A program made the translations under genes and the position numbers. Below, in pieces: positions 15,621-25,319 of a stretch of DNA of 64,000 nt. This DNA is from Methanoculleus frigidifontis (GTDB lineage: Archaea > Halobacteriota > Methanomicrobia > Methanomicrobiales > Methanoculleaceae). The notes beneath the pieces were generated by a model. The model was not told the origin of the DNA and ran no database searches. It worked only from the letters and a program-made list of their open reading frames with translations. Numbering within the stretch: the stretch's first letter is position 1; each line of letters begins with the position of its first letter. The stretch lies in contig NZ_VCYH01000004.1 of NCBI RefSeq assembly GCF_030464345.1, positions 62,001-126,000 on the forward strand, in the 5' to 3' direction.

Positions 15621-17324
15621 ATGAGTGAGATTATCATCAAGAACGGTTTCGTCTTCGACCCCCTCCAGGGGATCCGGGGCGACAAGGTGGACATTGCCAT
15701 CAAAGACGGCAAGATCGTCGAGACGACGGCTCTTACGAACCCGAAGACGATCGACGCTGCCGGCATGACGGTCATGGCCGGCGGTGTGGACATCCACTCC
15801 CACGTCGTGGGGCCGAAGGTCAACACCGGCCGTCTCTTCCGCCCGGAGGAGAAACTCTTCCAGAATATCAAGAAGACCGGCAGCAGGATGGAGATGGGCA
15901 CCTCGATCCCGTCCGTCTACAAGACCGGATACGACTACGCCCGGATGGGATATTCCTACGTCAACGAGGCGGCGATGCCCCCGCTCCACTCGCCCCACGT
16001 CCACGAGGAGATCCGCGACACGCCGATCATCGACATCTCCGCGATGCCCGTCTTCGGCAACAACTGGTTCTCGCTCGAGTACCTGAAGAACAACGAGATC
16101 GAGAACAACGCAGCCTACACCGCATGGCTCCTCCGCGCCACCCGCGGGTTCGGCATCAAGATCGTCAACCCCGGCGGTTCCGAAGCATGGGGATGGGGTC
16201 TGAACTGTGCGAACATCCACGAACCGGTGCCCTACTTCGACGTCACCCCGGCGCAGATCATCACAGGCTCAATCGAGACGAACGAGTATCTCGGCCTGCC
16301 GCACTCAATCCACATCCACCCGAACAACCTCGGCAACCCCGGCAACTACGTCGACACGCTCGAGACCCTCAAACTCGCCGAGGGCTACACCGCGAAGAAC
16401 GCCTTCGGCAGGACGCAGGTCATGCACCTCACGCACCTGCAGTTCCACGCCTACGGCGGCGAAGGGTTCAACTTCGAGTCCAAGGTCCCGGAGATCATGG
16501 ACTACGTGAACAGCCACGACAACATCACCGTCGACATCGGTCAGGTCACCCTCGACGAGACCACGACGATGACCGCGGACGGTCCCTTCGAGCACCACCT
16601 GCGGGCCGTGAACAATCTCAAGTGGGCGAACGTCGACGTCGAACTCGAAACCGCCGCCGGTGTCGTGCCGTTCGTCTACAGCGCGAACAACAAGGCAAAC
16701 GCCGTACAGTGGGCGATCGGCCTTGAGATCGGTCTCCTTGCAAAGGACCCGATGCGGACGTACATCACCACCGACCACCCGAACGCCGGTCCGTTCACCC
16801 GCTACCCGCGGGTCATCAAGTGGCTGATGAGCCAGGCAGCGCGTGAAGCGCAGATGGACGCCTTCAAGCACCGCGACAAGGTCATCGACGTCACCAACAT
16901 CGCCGGCATCGACCGCGAACTCACGCTCTACGAGATCGCCCAGATGACCCGTGCAGGCACCGCAAAGGCGCTCGGTATCGCCGACATGTACGGCGGTCTT
17001 GCGCCAGGCATGGATGCCGACGTGGCCATCTATAACCTGAACGCAGAGAGCATGCCCTCGGACGCCGAGGAGATCGAGAAGGCGTTCTCGCGGTGCGCAT
17101 ACATGCTCAAGGACGGCATTGTTGCGGTCAAAGACGGCGAGATCGTCGCAGAACCCGCAAAGCGGACGATCTGGGTCGACGTGAAGGTTCCGGAGAACGC
17201 ACAGGTCAACCGCGACATCTACGAGCACTTCCTCAAGCACTACAGTCTCAAACTGGAGAACTATTCGCTGTTTGAAGAGCACCTGCACAACCCCAGGGTC
17301 ATTGAGGTAAACGCGGCAGAATGA
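15621..17324 (+). CDS. fwdA: Formylmethanofuran dehydrogenase subunit A (amidohydrolase-like)
   Basis: A 567-residue amidohydrolase-fold subunit that condenses formate with methanofuran at a binuclear zinc centre. Metal ligands are recognisable: DIHSH (His59, His61), the lysine in FGIKIVNPGG that is carboxylated in the known structure, HIHPNN, MHLTHLQFHAYGG and the Asp in TTDHPN. In the family, formate made in FwdB passes to this site through an internal tunnel. Length and ending are typical. Start ATG 15621 follows GGGGGAGTAAAGA. It is third in the operon. Confidence 0.96.
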   Translation: MSEIIIKNGFVFDPLQGIRGDKVDIAIKDGKIVETTALTNPKTIDAAGMTVMAGGVDIHSHVVGPKVNTGRLFRPEEKLFQNIKKTGSRMEMGTSIPSVYKTGYDYARMGYSYVNEAAMPPLHSPHVHEEIRDTPIIDISAMPVFGNNWFSLEYLKNNEIENNAAYTAWLLRATRGFGIKIVNPGGSEAWGWGLNCANIHEPVPYFDVTPAQIITGSIETNEYLGLPHSIHIHPNNLGNPGNYVDTLETLKLAEGYTAKNAFGRTQVMHLTHLQFHAYGGEGFNFESKVPEIMDYVNSHDNITVDIGQVTLDETTTMTADGPFEHHLRAVNNLKWANVDVELETAAGVVPFVYSANNKANAVQWAIGLEIGLLAKDPMRTYITTDHPNAGPFTRYPRVIKWLMSQAAREAQMDAFKHRDKVIDVTNIAGIDRELTLYEIAQMTRAGTAKALGIADMYGGLAPGMDADVAIYNLNAESMPSDAEEIEKAFSRCAYMLKDGIVAVKDGEIVAEPAKRTIWVDVKVPENAQVNRDIYEHFLKHYSLKLENYSLFEEHLHNPRVIEVNAAE

Positions 17325-17334
17325 GGTGGATGAC

Positions 17335-18135
17335 ATGAAGACAGTAACTCTGACACTGAACAAACAGCCGGAACTGTATCTCGAGTGCAACGATATCACC
17401 CCCGACGCCTTCGCCGGAAAGACGCCTGCAGAGATTGCAGCCATCGAGATCTGGGAAGGAAAGCAGAAGATCCCGCTCGGGGACTTCTTCACGGTGGAAG
17501 GATCCGCAGGAGCGACCCCCGCCGAGACCAAGATCGTTGTTGCGGGCGACTGCACCCGCGTCAAGAGGATCGGCCAGCAGATGACCGACGGTGAGATCGT
17601 CATCGAGAGCGACGTCGATATGTATATCGGCGGCTGGATGAAGGGCGGCACGATCCACGTGAAAGGAAATGCCGACTCCTTCTGCGGCATCGGCATGGAA
17701 GGCGGCGAACTCATCATCGACGGCGATGCAGGACACCACGTCGGCGCGGCACCCCGCGGCGAGTGGCGCGGCATGAAGGGCGGCGTCATCCGCATCGGCG
17801 GAAACGTCGGCAACGACACCGCCACCTTCATCAACGGCGGAACGATCGTCATCGGCGGCGACGCCGACATCCACATCTCGACCCACGGCGAAGGCGGCAC
17901 CGTCATCGTCAAGGGGAACGCCAAGGGGCGTGTCGGCGGCCAGATGGTAAAGGGCGAGATCTATGTCTTCGGCACGATCGAAAATCCCCTGCCGGGATTC
18001 AAGAAGATCGAGACCGTCGAGCGTGACGTCGAGGGCGTGCAGGCGCAGTTCGACCACTTCATCGGCGACCTCGGCGAACGCCACCCGAAGTCGAAGGGGC
18101 AGCCCGTCTACGCTCACCTCTATGTCAAGGCGTGA
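17335..18135 (+). CDS. fwdC: Formylmethanofuran dehydrogenase subunit C
   Basis: A 266-residue structural subunit built of repeated G-G-x-I-x-I-x-G-[ND] units (for example GGTIHVKGNADSFCGIGMEG and GGVIRIGGNVGNDTATFING). It forms a right-handed beta helix related to the C-terminal domain of glutamate synthase, and in the complex it scaffolds FwdA and FwdD. ATG 17335 is preceded by GAGGTGGATGAC, a better start than GTG 17326. It ends the DBAC cluster; the polyferredoxin subunits E, F and G are not in this window. Confidence 0.94.
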   Translation: MKTVTLTLNKQPELYLECNDITPDAFAGKTPAEIAAIEIWEGKQKIPLGDFFTVEGSAGATPAETKIVVAGDCTRVKRIGQQMTDGEIVIESDVDMYIGGWMKGGTIHVKGNADSFCGIGMEGGELIIDGDAGHHVGAAPRGEWRGMKGGVIRIGGNVGNDTATFINGGTIVIGGDADIHISTHGEGGTVIVKGNAKGRVGGQMVKGEIYVFGTIENPLPGFKKIETVERDVEGVQAQFDHFIGDLGERHPKSKGQPVYAHLYVKA

Positions 18136-18214
18136 GCCACCCCTTTCCTTTTCCCCCTCCCAGGATGTCCTGCTATCGCAGACAGTACACCGGGCAAGTA
18201 TAGTTTAGATCATA

Positions 18215-18229
18215 AACATTATATTTTTG
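18215..18229 (+). promoter_or_regulatory. TATA-like element before the first moeA
   Basis: AACATTATATTTTTG lies about 60 bases before the chosen start, showing that the moeA pair can be transcribed independently of the fwd operon. Confidence 0.5.
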
Positions 18230-18282
18230 TAAACGAGAGTACTTTGCCAACCCAAAAAAATGTCCTACCGGAGTCACCAATC

Positions 18283-19488
18283 ATGAGCCAGTTTTTCCGT
18301 TTAATTTCTGTCCTGGATGCGCTGAACCTGCTCTCCCGCATTGCTCCTGAGATGGATACCGAATATGTTCTGCTCACGGAGGCTCGCGGCAGGGTACTCT
18401 CGGAGGACATTCAGGCAGACATCAACATCCCGGGCTTCGACCGTTCGATCAAAGACGGGTTTGCGGTGGTCGCACAGGAGACCAGCCAGGCAACCGAATC
18501 CGCTCCCGTCGTCTTCACGGCCGTCCAGCGGGTGTCCATGGGGCAGCAGGGACGCGGAGCTATCCGGCGGGGGGAGTGCGCCTACGTCCCGACGGGCGGG
18601 ATGCTGCCCCGCGGTGCCGACGCGGTCGTGATGAGCGAATACTGCCAGAACCTCGGCGATAAAGTCCTGGTAACCCGGCCCGTCGCATCGGGTGAGAATA
18701 TCCTCTTCCAGGACGAGGACTTCAGGAAAGGTGAAGGAGTTCTCACCGCTGGAAAGCTCCTGAAGGTGCAGGACATCGGGGTGCTTGCCGCGGTCGGAGC
18801 GCTTCTCGTGCCGGTCAGGCTCCGGCCGACGATCGGGATCATCTCGACCGGCGTCGAACTGGTCACGCCCGACAGGACACCCGCCTTCGGGGAGGTCCGG
18901 GACGTCAACACCTATCTCTGCGGCGCCTTTGTCGAGGAGCGGGGCGGCATTCCGAAGTACTACGGCATCGTGAAAGACGACGCCGAGGACCTCCGTGCAG
19001 CACTGGAGCGGGCAGCCTCCGAATGCGATTCGATCCTGATCTCCGGCGGCAGCTCGAAGGACGACCGGGATATCACCGCCAGGGTCATCGCCGAGCTCGG
19101 TGAGGTTCTGGCACACGGGATTGCACTCGCACCCGGCAAACCAACGATCATCGGCCGCATCGGCAGAGTTCCCGTCATCGGCGTCCCCGGCCATCCGGCA
19201 GCCGCCTTCATCGTGCTCACGCTGCTCGGCGGCCACCTGATGCATGCACTGACCCGCTGCCTGACCGGGAAAGATCCGGTCAAAACGGTCAGGCTGTCCC
19301 AGAACGTCCCGTCCGAACGGGGCAGGGAGGAGTACATCCGCGTCAAAATCCTCGGGGAAGAGGCCGTCCCGCTCTTCGGGAAGTCGGGTCTCCTCAATAC
19401 GCTTGTCCAGAGCGACGGCATCGTCAGGATCGGCCCGGTCTGCGAAGGGCTCGAGACCTGCGACGAGGTCGAGGTCCTTCTATGGTGA
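18283..19488 (+). CDS. moeA: Molybdopterin molybdenumtransferase MoeA, copy 1
   Basis: A 401-residue enzyme that inserts molybdate or tungstate into adenylylated molybdopterin. The domains are standard: N-terminal domain with DINIPGFDRSIKDGFAVV (about 48-65), the barrel with CAYVPTGGMLPRGADAVV, the central MoaB/MogA-like domain with IGIISTGVELV, ISGGSSKDDRD and GVPGHPAAAF, then the small C-terminal barrel (REEYIRVKI). ATG 18283 (MSQFFRLISV) is chosen because the upstream frame crosses the promoter. Its last bases overlap the second moeA (ATGGTGA). Its position behind fwdDBAC suggests supply of the Mo or W cofactor for that enzyme. Confidence 0.95.
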   Translation: MSQFFRLISVLDALNLLSRIAPEMDTEYVLLTEARGRVLSEDIQADINIPGFDRSIKDGFAVVAQETSQATESAPVVFTAVQRVSMGQQGRGAIRRGECAYVPTGGMLPRGADAVVMSEYCQNLGDKVLVTRPVASGENILFQDEDFRKGEGVLTAGKLLKVQDIGVLAAVGALLVPVRLRPTIGIISTGVELVTPDRTPAFGEVRDVNTYLCGAFVEERGGIPKYYGIVKDDAEDLRAALERAASECDSILISGGSSKDDRDITARVIAELGEVLAHGIALAPGKPTIIGRIGRVPVIGVPGHPAAAFIVLTLLGGHLMHALTRCLTGKDPVKTVRLSQNVPSERGREEYIRVKILGEEAVPLFGKSGLLNTLVQSDGIVRIGPVCEGLETCDEVEVLLW

Positions 19489-20747
19489 GGGGGAGCCGCT
19501 CCCTTCTCCCTCTCAAAGAAACAGTCTCCCTGATCACCCGGTCATTTCCGAAGCCCGGCCGGACAGAATGCGTTCCGGTCACCGGATCGGTAGGACGAGT
19601 GGCATGCCGACCGGTCTTCTCTCTTCTCACCCTGCCCGGCACGAACATCGCGACGAGGGACGGCATTGCCGTACGGAGCGGCGATACATCAGGCGCGAGC
19701 GCCCGCCACCCGGTAGCGGTTCCGGGTGCCGTCCGGGTCAACACCGGCAACGACGTGCCCGCCGGCTACGATGCGGTCGTCATGATCGAGGACGTCCGGC
19801 AAGACACGACATCAGGAGCATGGATCGCCGACCAGCCGGCCGCGCCGTGGCAGTACGTCAGACGGTGCGGAGAGGAGATCCGCAAGGGGGATCTGATCCT
19901 CCCTGCAGGGCACCGGGTCGGGCGCTACGACATCGGTGCCCTCACGACCTACGGCATCGCCGAGATCACCGTGGACGCGGCAAGAATCGGCCTCATTCCC
20001 ACCGGCAGCGAGGTCGTCCCCCTGGGCACGCTCCCGGGGCCGGGGCAGGTGATCGAGAGCAACGTCGCCGTCGCATCTGTCTGGCTCACCGAAGCCGGGG
20101 CAACTCCCGTCCGCTACCCCATCGTCCCCGACGATCCCGATCGGATCAAACGAGCAATTGAAACCGGTGTCAGGGAAAACGATCTCGTCCTGATCTCGGC
20201 GGGGTCGTCGGCAGGGACGCGGGACTACACGGCGAGCGCGCTTACCGACCTCGGCGAGGTGCTGGTACACGGAATTGCCATAAAACCGGGGAGAACGGCA
20301 CTCGTCGGAAAAGTCTCGGAAAAACCCGTGATCGGACTTCCGGGAAATCCGGCGGCGGCGCTCGCGGTTCTGCGGGAGCTTGTCCTGCCGCTCCTGGCCT
20401 CCTGGGGGTTTCGGGGCCCCGCCGTGAGAATCGTCCGCGCCCGGCTCACCCGCCCCCTCGCATCCGAACCCGACTGCGACGAATTTGTTCTTGTGACGGT
20501 CACCCGTTCCGGTGATCACTACGTTGCGCACCCCGAGCGCAGGGGGGCCGGAATGCAGATGGCTGCCGTCCGGGCAAACGGCTATCTCCACATCCCGGCC
20601 GCCGTTGAGGAGCTCAGCTCGGGAGACGAGGTCGACGTCCGCCTGACGAAACCCGAAGAGGATATCCAGCGTTCCCTGTCTGCCCGCGCAGTAGCGCCGC
20701 CCGCGTTCGGAAGCACCCTCACCGAAGCAGGCGGCCAGACGGAGTGA
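19482..20747 (+). CDS. moeA: Molybdopterin molybdenumtransferase MoeA-like, copy 2
   Basis: A 421-residue paralogue of the preceding protein. It keeps the IATRDGIAVRSGD, GNDVPAGYDAVV, IGLIPTGSEVVPLG, ISAGSSAGTRD and GLPGNPAAAL signatures, but replaces the usual PxFDxSxxDG with LPGTNIATRDG. It has a longer tail (about 25 residues beyond the C-terminal barrel). Start ATG 19482 overlaps the previous stop by 7 bases, implying translational coupling. In archaea with two MoeA copies the pair is often interpreted as specialised for molybdate and tungstate; that is inference here. Confidence 0.92.
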   Translation: MVRGSRSLLPLKETVSLITRSFPKPGRTECVPVTGSVGRVACRPVFSLLTLPGTNIATRDGIAVRSGDTSGASARHPVAVPGAVRVNTGNDVPAGYDAVVMIEDVRQDTTSGAWIADQPAAPWQYVRRCGEEIRKGDLILPAGHRVGRYDIGALTTYGIAEITVDAARIGLIPTGSEVVPLGTLPGPGQVIESNVAVASVWLTEAGATPVRYPIVPDDPDRIKRAIETGVRENDLVLISAGSSAGTRDYTASALTDLGEVLVHGIAIKPGRTALVGKVSEKPVIGLPGNPAAALAVLRELVLPLLASWGFRGPAVRIVRARLTRPLASEPDCDEFVLVTVTRSGDHYVAHPERRGAGMQMAAVRANGYLHIPAAVEELSSGDEVDVRLTKPEEDIQRSLSARAVAPPAFGSTLTEAGGQTE

Positions 20748-20772
20748 TACCCGGCCGACCGTCCCGCCGGGA

Positions 20773-21525
20773 TTACTCGCCCGGCTCCGGGTCGCGCAGC
20801 GTCTCGCAGGCAGCAACGAGATGGCGAACACGTTCAGAAAAAGCCTCCCGCCGCTCGGAGAACTCCCGAGAGAGAAGAAATATCCTTGCGGCGTCGCCCA
20901 TGCCCCGGTGGGGCTGCAGACAGTCCCGGTAGGGTGCCGGGACCGGGTAGTGGAAATGGGTCGACGCGATCGCTCCCCCGTCCGCTCGGAAGTCGACGAG
21001 CCGTGCAGCCCTATCGAGCGACAGAACATGCTGCAGGTGCATCCGCCGCCGTATCTCCTTCTGGAGGTCGACGATGCTGCAGCCGTCGAGCGGGACATCC
21101 GCCTGACGAAAGGCCATCTTCTCCATATCGGCTGCAAAGACCACCAACGCCGGGACGTCGCCCCCGGAGAGAAGCGTCTCCATAAAGGTGCCAAGATCCC
21201 TGAATGCAGCCCGGGCGGTCGTGCGGGCGCCCTCCACCGCCTCTTCTGAGACCCGGTAGAAGTGATCGTAGGGTCTGCCGTAGTCACCTGCGCCGGTGTT
21301 GGCCACCGACGTCGAGACGCCGACGGTCCGCCCGCAGTCATCGGCGACCTTCTTCCAGATCTCGACGTCGATATCATAGCGAAAGACCTCGCCGCGGTAC
21401 CGGACAGTATCGTCCTCCTGCCGGTGGACGACCACGCCGATCTCGATCGGCATGATCACCGCCCGGGCCGTCCCGTAGACGTAGCCGAACTCGAGATCCA
21501 GGTATGCAGTCTCCGCGGGTGCCAT
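20773..21525 (-). CDS. DEDDh-fold 3'-5' exonuclease-like protein, copy 1
   Basis: A 250-residue soluble protein paralogous to the one at 40301-41077. Three spaced motifs look like the DEDDh exonuclease fold: YLDLEFG near the N-terminus (motif I, D-x-E), VVFAADMEKMAF near residue 142 (motif II region) and PHRGMGDAARIF near residue 222 (motif III, H-x4-D). The conserved IVDLQKEIRRR and LSLDRAARL stretches lie between II and III, where DnaQ/RNase T proteins carry similar helices. It is divergent enough that the activity is inference. ATG 21525 is preferred over GTG 21534. It is convergent with moeA copy 2. Confidence 0.6.
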   Translation of the reverse strand: MAPAETAYLDLEFGYVYGTARAVIMPIEIGVVVHRQEDDTVRYRGEVFRYDIDVEIWKKVADDCGRTVGVSTSVANTGAGDYGRPYDHFYRVSEEAVEGARTTARAAFRDLGTFMETLLSGGDVPALVVFAADMEKMAFRQADVPLDGCSIVDLQKEIRRRMHLQHVLSLDRAARLVDFRADGGAIASTHFHYPVPAPYRDCLQPHRGMGDAARIFLLSREFSERREAFSERVRHLVAACETLRDPEPGE

Positions 21526-21587
21526 TCGTCTCACCCGGTACCTCTGTCACAAAACGGATAAAATATTCCGCCCGGGACCTTTGCGCA

Positions 21588-22415
21588 TCACTTCTTCCGG
21601 CCCTCCTTGTAAGGCACCGGGATGTACTCGACCGACGGGCGCCGCGGCATCGCCTGCGGGAAGAGGTCCATCAGACGGTACACCTCGTCCGGAATGCCGC
21701 TCGAGACCGGGAGCCCGAGCTCCTTCGCTTCGCGGTAGGTGATCGGGTAGTCGTGCGTCCACCGCCCCTCCGTCAGCGTCGCGGCTATCCGCTCCACCAT
21801 CTCCGCATTCATTGTATCGGCGAGCATCGCCCTGACAAAATCCCGGATCTGGTCCTGCGCTTTCCGGGCGATATCCGCCATGATGAGGGTTTCGTCGTCG
21901 ACGTCATTCACCGCCTTCGCACCGACCGCCTGCAGGATGGACGCAGCAGGATACCTGCCGACGATGGGGTCGACCGGCCCTAAAACGGCGTTCTCGTCCA
22001 TGACCACCGCAGGCGCTGCGAGGCAGAGGAGCGTTCCCCCGGACATCGCGTAGTGGGGCACGAAAACCGTGACGTGTCCCGGGTGGCGTTTGAGCGCCAT
22101 TGCGATCTGCTCCGCCGAGAGGACGAGGCCGCCCGGGGTGTGGACGATGAGATCGATCGGCATCGCCGGTGGCGTGAGCCGGATCGCCCGCAGGATCTCC
22201 TCCGAATCGGTGATATCGATGTAGCGGAAGAGCGGGATGCCGAGAAAGGTCATCCGCTCCTGCCGGTGGATGAGGGTGACCACGCGGGTTTGGCGTTTCC
22301 TCTCGATCTTCCGGATCGCTCTGATGCGCCGGGAACGCCGGATGGTCTGCCCGATCAGCGGCAGCAACAGGACAAGAATGACGAGAACAACCAGAACTAC
22401 CCAGAGATCGACCAT
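21588..22415 (-). CDS. Membrane-anchored ClpP-fold serine protease (SDH_sah/SppA-like)
   Basis: A 275-residue protein with one N-terminal membrane helix (LWVVLVVLVILVLLLPLIG), a basic stretch and a ClpP/crotonase-fold domain. IDLIVHTPGGLVLSAEQIAM and VPHYAMSGGTLLCLAA match the SDH_sah family of archaeal and bacterial membrane proteases; the Ser in MSGG is the likely nucleophile. ENAVLGPVDP follows, as in SppA relatives. It should cleave membrane or misfolded proteins at the inner face of the membrane. ATG 22415 (MVDLWVVL) is the start, because the six upstream codons lie before the membrane segment without family support. Confidence 0.88.
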   Translation of the reverse strand: MVDLWVVLVVLVILVLLLPLIGQTIRRSRRIRAIRKIERKRQTRVVTLIHRQERMTFLGIPLFRYIDITDSEEILRAIRLTPPAMPIDLIVHTPGGLVLSAEQIAMALKRHPGHVTVFVPHYAMSGGTLLCLAAPAVVMDENAVLGPVDPIVGRYPAASILQAVGAKAVNDVDDETLIMADIARKAQDQIRDFVRAMLADTMNAEMVERIAATLTEGRWTHDYPITYREAKELGLPVSSGIPDEVYRLMDLFPQAMPRRPSVEYIPVPYKEGRKK

Positions 22416-22609
22416 GTGAGCCCGCACTCCCACGGTGCCTGTGAGGGGCAGGCATGTATTGAACCTACCGGCCGGTGACGCGCGAGCCGCTTCCGGGGAT
22501 CGGCTGAGAATGCACCCTGAATAGCCCGCCGCGCGGCGAACGAAGGATTATTCAGGCGAATCATATGCAGGACGATGCAATTCTGCTGCAAATCCAGGAT
22601 AAATGTAGC

Positions 22610-22627
22610 ACTCTATATTATAAACAC
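22610..22627. promoter_or_regulatory. AT-rich TATA-like element between protease and mcr genes
   Basis: CTCTATATTATAAACAC is nearly symmetric and could drive the minus-strand protease gene (leader of about 170 bases) or a small plus-strand transcript. Direction cannot be decided from sequence. Confidence 0.35.
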
Positions 22628-22652
22628 TTAAAAAAGTATGAAGCCCGAGGGG

Positions 22653-22765
22653 AAATGGAGGAACGCCTTGCACAATCGATGAGGGCTCTTCATCTTCTCC
22701 GGGTGAAAGGCGTAAGGACGTGCATAAATAAAAGGGGGATTTGGGGTCTTACCGTGCCGGAATGA
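22653..22765 (+). CDS. Possible small protein downstream of mcrA (uncertain)
   Basis: A short frame from ATG 22653 ([19 protein letters not shown]) to a stop near 22765 would give about 37 residues, the first half a basic amphipathic helix. A TATA-like element about 30 bases upstream and the purine run GAGGGGAA before the ATG support expression, but the end overlaps the mcrA coding region antisense. It may equally be untranslated sequence. The function would be unknown. Confidence 0.2.
22724..22745 (-). terminator. Terminator-like T-rich end of the mcr operon
   Basis: On the minus strand the mcrA stop is followed by CCCCAAATCCCCCTTTTATT, a C run changing into T-rich sequence. Confidence 0.4.
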
Positions 22766-24455
22766 TGAGCGAACGCTCTGCAGCGGGCACGAACTCGCGG
22801 ATGGCTCCCCTGGCGAACTCGCGGCGGGGCTCTGCGAAGTCGAACTTCAGGGATGGGTCCGCGAAGGTGATCTTCACGAGCGGGTTGAGACAGAACGCGT
22901 CGCCGCGGCCGTAGTGGGCACCGCCGACGATAGCGGCGTACTCGCCCTGGTGTCCGACGTTCATTGCGTAGTTCGGGTAGTTCGGTCCGCGCAGCTCGCC
23001 GATCAGACCGCGGTCGGGCTCCATGGAGAGCGAGTTTGCGGATCCGCACTGGTCCTGCAGGTCGTAGCCGAAGAAGCCGAGACGCGACCAGCCGTCCTTG
23101 TGCATGAGCATGGAGAGGTACCATCCGTTCAGACCGGCGTTGGAGTTGCCGGTACCGATGGAACAGGTCAGACCGGATGCGGCGGCGATGACACCGGCAC
23201 GCTGGGAACCGCCGAAGTGATCCTCCATCATGGTCGGGAACTGCTCGTACTGCTCCATGGCGTTGAGCGTGACCTCGCCTGCGAGATCGTTGACGATCTC
23301 CTGGGTGGGCTTGACGGTTGCGTCGCCTGCGGGGCTGGTGTAGTCGTAGCCGTACTTGTCCTTCAGGTAGTCCATACCGTAGTAGGTGAACTCGTCCAGG
23401 ATGTTGTCGGTGTATGCCGCGGTCGCGTACTGGGTGAACCCGACACCGCCGGACATGTAAGAGCCGAGCCAGATCTGGTCAAAGAGCATACATCCGGCAC
23501 CGACGACCTCGAGGGACGCCCTGGCGGGATCATCGGGGTACTTCCGGTTGGCCTGGATGATGTCGGAGAAGAGACCGAAGGCGATACCACCGGGCTCGTT
23601 CGGGCCACGGGCACGGCGGGCGGGCAGGTGGGATCCCATCTGGATGACGCCTGCGTGCTTTGCGGCGAAGGAGAGGTCGGCGACGGCTGCCTCACCGGCG
23701 CACATGCGGTACGCGGCGATGAAGGACATACCGATCTGCATGGCGGACCACCGGGAGGTCGTTCCACCGTCGCAGGTGCGGGAGACGATGCTCGGGATGT
23801 GGATTGCCTGGTACATCGACTTGCCGACTTCCGCCTTGAGCTCCTCTGCCTGGGCGGCGGGGAAGAGCTTCTCGATGTTGAGCAGGAACTGGGGCTCGAT
23901 GTCGTCGGCCACCTCGTCGTCGCCGGTGAAGACCTTGACGTAACAGTCGTCGACGAGGCCGGGGTGCGTCTCGACCATGTGCTCCTGAACGACTGCCGCG
24001 CCGGGCATTGCGTGGTTCAGGATGTGGAGGTACTCGTTGATGGTTTCGGGGGTAACTTCCTTGCCGAGCCGCTTCTGCAGGGTCTGGTGGGCAAGGTCCA
24101 TGCCGACGATGACCGTCCTGCGGATGTCGTCCCAGAACTGCTGCATGGCAGCGTTGTTGACGAAGTGCAGGTCGTCACCCTCGACGAGCGTGCCGGTGCC
24201 GGAGACCTCGTAGGTCATCAGCTGGCGCTGACCCATGGGGATACCACCGAGGTGGCAGCGCTCGGGGTCGTACATCGAGATGCCGCGCTCTTTCTCGATG
24301 GCCTCGGTGGCCTTCATGAACTCGCGCTTTCTCGGGGACTGGCGAACGCCGTCGAAGCAGTAGAACTTGGTCGTCTCGGACTCGACGTCCTGTCCCTGGA
24401 ACTTCTCCTTGAGGGCTTTCAGGAACAGTTTCTGGGATCTCTCAATCTTTGCCAT
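22749..24455 (-). CDS. mcrA: Methyl-coenzyme M reductase alpha subunit
   Basis: A 568-residue catalytic subunit of the F430 nickel enzyme that makes methane from methyl-CoM and coenzyme B. Hallmarks include [33 protein letters not shown] (the region of the thioglycine and S-methylcysteine modifications in characterised enzymes) and the invariant [18 protein letters not shown]. The C-terminal [14 protein letters not shown] and EREFxP-like ending are present. Length is normal. It is last in mcrBDGA, 6 bases after mcrG. The [15 protein letters not shown] variant is typical of Methanomicrobiales. Confidence 0.99.
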   Translation of the reverse strand: MAKIERSQKLFLKALKEKFQGQDVESETTKFYCFDGVRQSPRKREFMKATEAIEKERGISMYDPERCHLGGIPMGQRQLMTYEVSGTGTLVEGDDLHFVNNAAMQQFWDDIRRTVIVGMDLAHQTLQKRLGKEVTPETINEYLHILNHAMPGAAVVQEHMVETHPGLVDDCYVKVFTGDDEVADDIEPQFLLNIEKLFPAAQAEELKAEVGKSMYQAIHIPSIVSRTCDGGTTSRWSAMQIGMSFIAAYRMCAGEAAVADLSFAAKHAGVIQMGSHLPARRARGPNEPGGIAFGLFSDIIQANRKYPDDPARASLEVVGAGCMLFDQIWLGSYMSGGVGFTQYATAAYTDNILDEFTYYGMDYLKDKYGYDYTSPAGDATVKPTQEIVNDLAGEVTLNAMEQYEQFPTMMEDHFGGSQRAGVIAAASGLTCSIGTGNSNAGLNGWYLSMLMHKDGWSRLGFFGYDLQDQCGSANSLSMEPDRGLIGELRGPNYPNYAMNVGHQGEYAAIVGGAHYGRGDAFCLNPLVKITFADPSLKFDFAEPRREFARGAIREFVPAAERSLIIPAR

Positions 24456-24461
24456 GTGTAA

Positions 24462-25226
24462 TCACTCCTCCTTGGGGATGAAGCCGTATTTCGTACGCAG
24501 CGAGTGGATCCGCTTGACGTACTCGACGTACTCCTCGTCGTCGCGGTATGCGGTGCCGACGAGCGAGTGGAAGATGGTGCTGTGCGCCTTGAGCCATTCC
24601 TCGTCGAGGGGCTTGCCGACTTCGACGGGGCGGTCGAGCGGGACGCCGATCTGGTCTTTGACGTAGCGGACGACGCCGTCTTCGCCGAGGACACAGCGCT
24701 GGAGCATATCGAACATCATGCCGTCTTCTGCGAGACGGAGCGAGTGGCCGTGCACGGTCGCACCACGGAGGCTGACACGGGCGGGCTCGAACATCTCGGT
24801 CTCGATGAGCTCCTTGGAGTATTTCTCAAGGTCACGCTCACGGCACTCGACGATCTGACGGCCGGAGAGCGTACCGGGGTCGATACCGCGGAACCGGTAG
24901 CATTCGGTGTAGGTCCGCTGGTAGGGCTGGGACGGGGCGTTGAACATCGAGTCCGCGAACTGGATGTAGCGGACGCGGTCGCCGGCCTTGGCACCCTCGG
25001 TCGGGGCGACGAGTTTGCGCATGGGGCATTCGGGTTCCTGCTGCTCGGCGAGCGGCGGGTGGGCGCTCGGGTAGGCGGATCCGGGTGCACGGTGACCGAG
25101 CACCAGCACGACGTCCTCTTCGGTAATGGAGCGCATCCGCTCAAGTTCCTGACCGGGGTTCATCTGTTTGCGCCGGTTCGCGGCAACAACGGATGTCCCG
25201 GGTCCATACTGGGGTGTATATGCCAT
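24462..25226 (-). CDS. mcrG: Methyl-coenzyme M reductase gamma subunit
   Basis: A 254-residue subunit of the alpha2beta2gamma2 complex. Signatures include YTPQYGPGTSVVAANRRKQM at the N-terminus, VLVLGHRAPGSAYPSAHPPL and RGATVHGHSLRLAEDGMMFD near residue 155, where the family contacts F430 and coenzyme M. The start ATG 25226 is preceded on the minus strand by GAGGTGAATC, a strong ribosome-binding site. The 93-base gap to mcrD holds no frame that resembles mcrC. Confidence 0.98.
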   Translation of the reverse strand: MAYTPQYGPGTSVVAANRRKQMNPGQELERMRSITEEDVVLVLGHRAPGSAYPSAHPPLAEQQEPECPMRKLVAPTEGAKAGDRVRYIQFADSMFNAPSQPYQRTYTECYRFRGIDPGTLSGRQIVECRERDLEKYSKELIETEMFEPARVSLRGATVHGHSLRLAEDGMMFDMLQRCVLGEDGVVRYVKDQIGVPLDRPVEVGKPLDEEWLKAHSTIFHSLVGTAYRDDEEYVEYVKRIHSLRTKYGFIPKEE

Positions 25227-25319
25227 GTTTGATTCACCTCAATTGACGTATTAGCTAAACTGTTTCCTGCGTTGAATGATTCCCGCCATATTTCCTGATA
25301 TTTTCCGGAAGAGCCGGCA

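Noticed and set aside
16305-17924. A 539-codon open frame on the minus strand
   Set aside because: It is antisense to fwdA and fwdC, rich in Val, Asp and Arg, with no ribosome-binding site or recognisable domain.
22914-24461. A 515-codon open frame on the plus strand
   Set aside because: It is the exact antisense of mcrA, one of the most strongly conserved genes known, and its sequence has no protein-like features.
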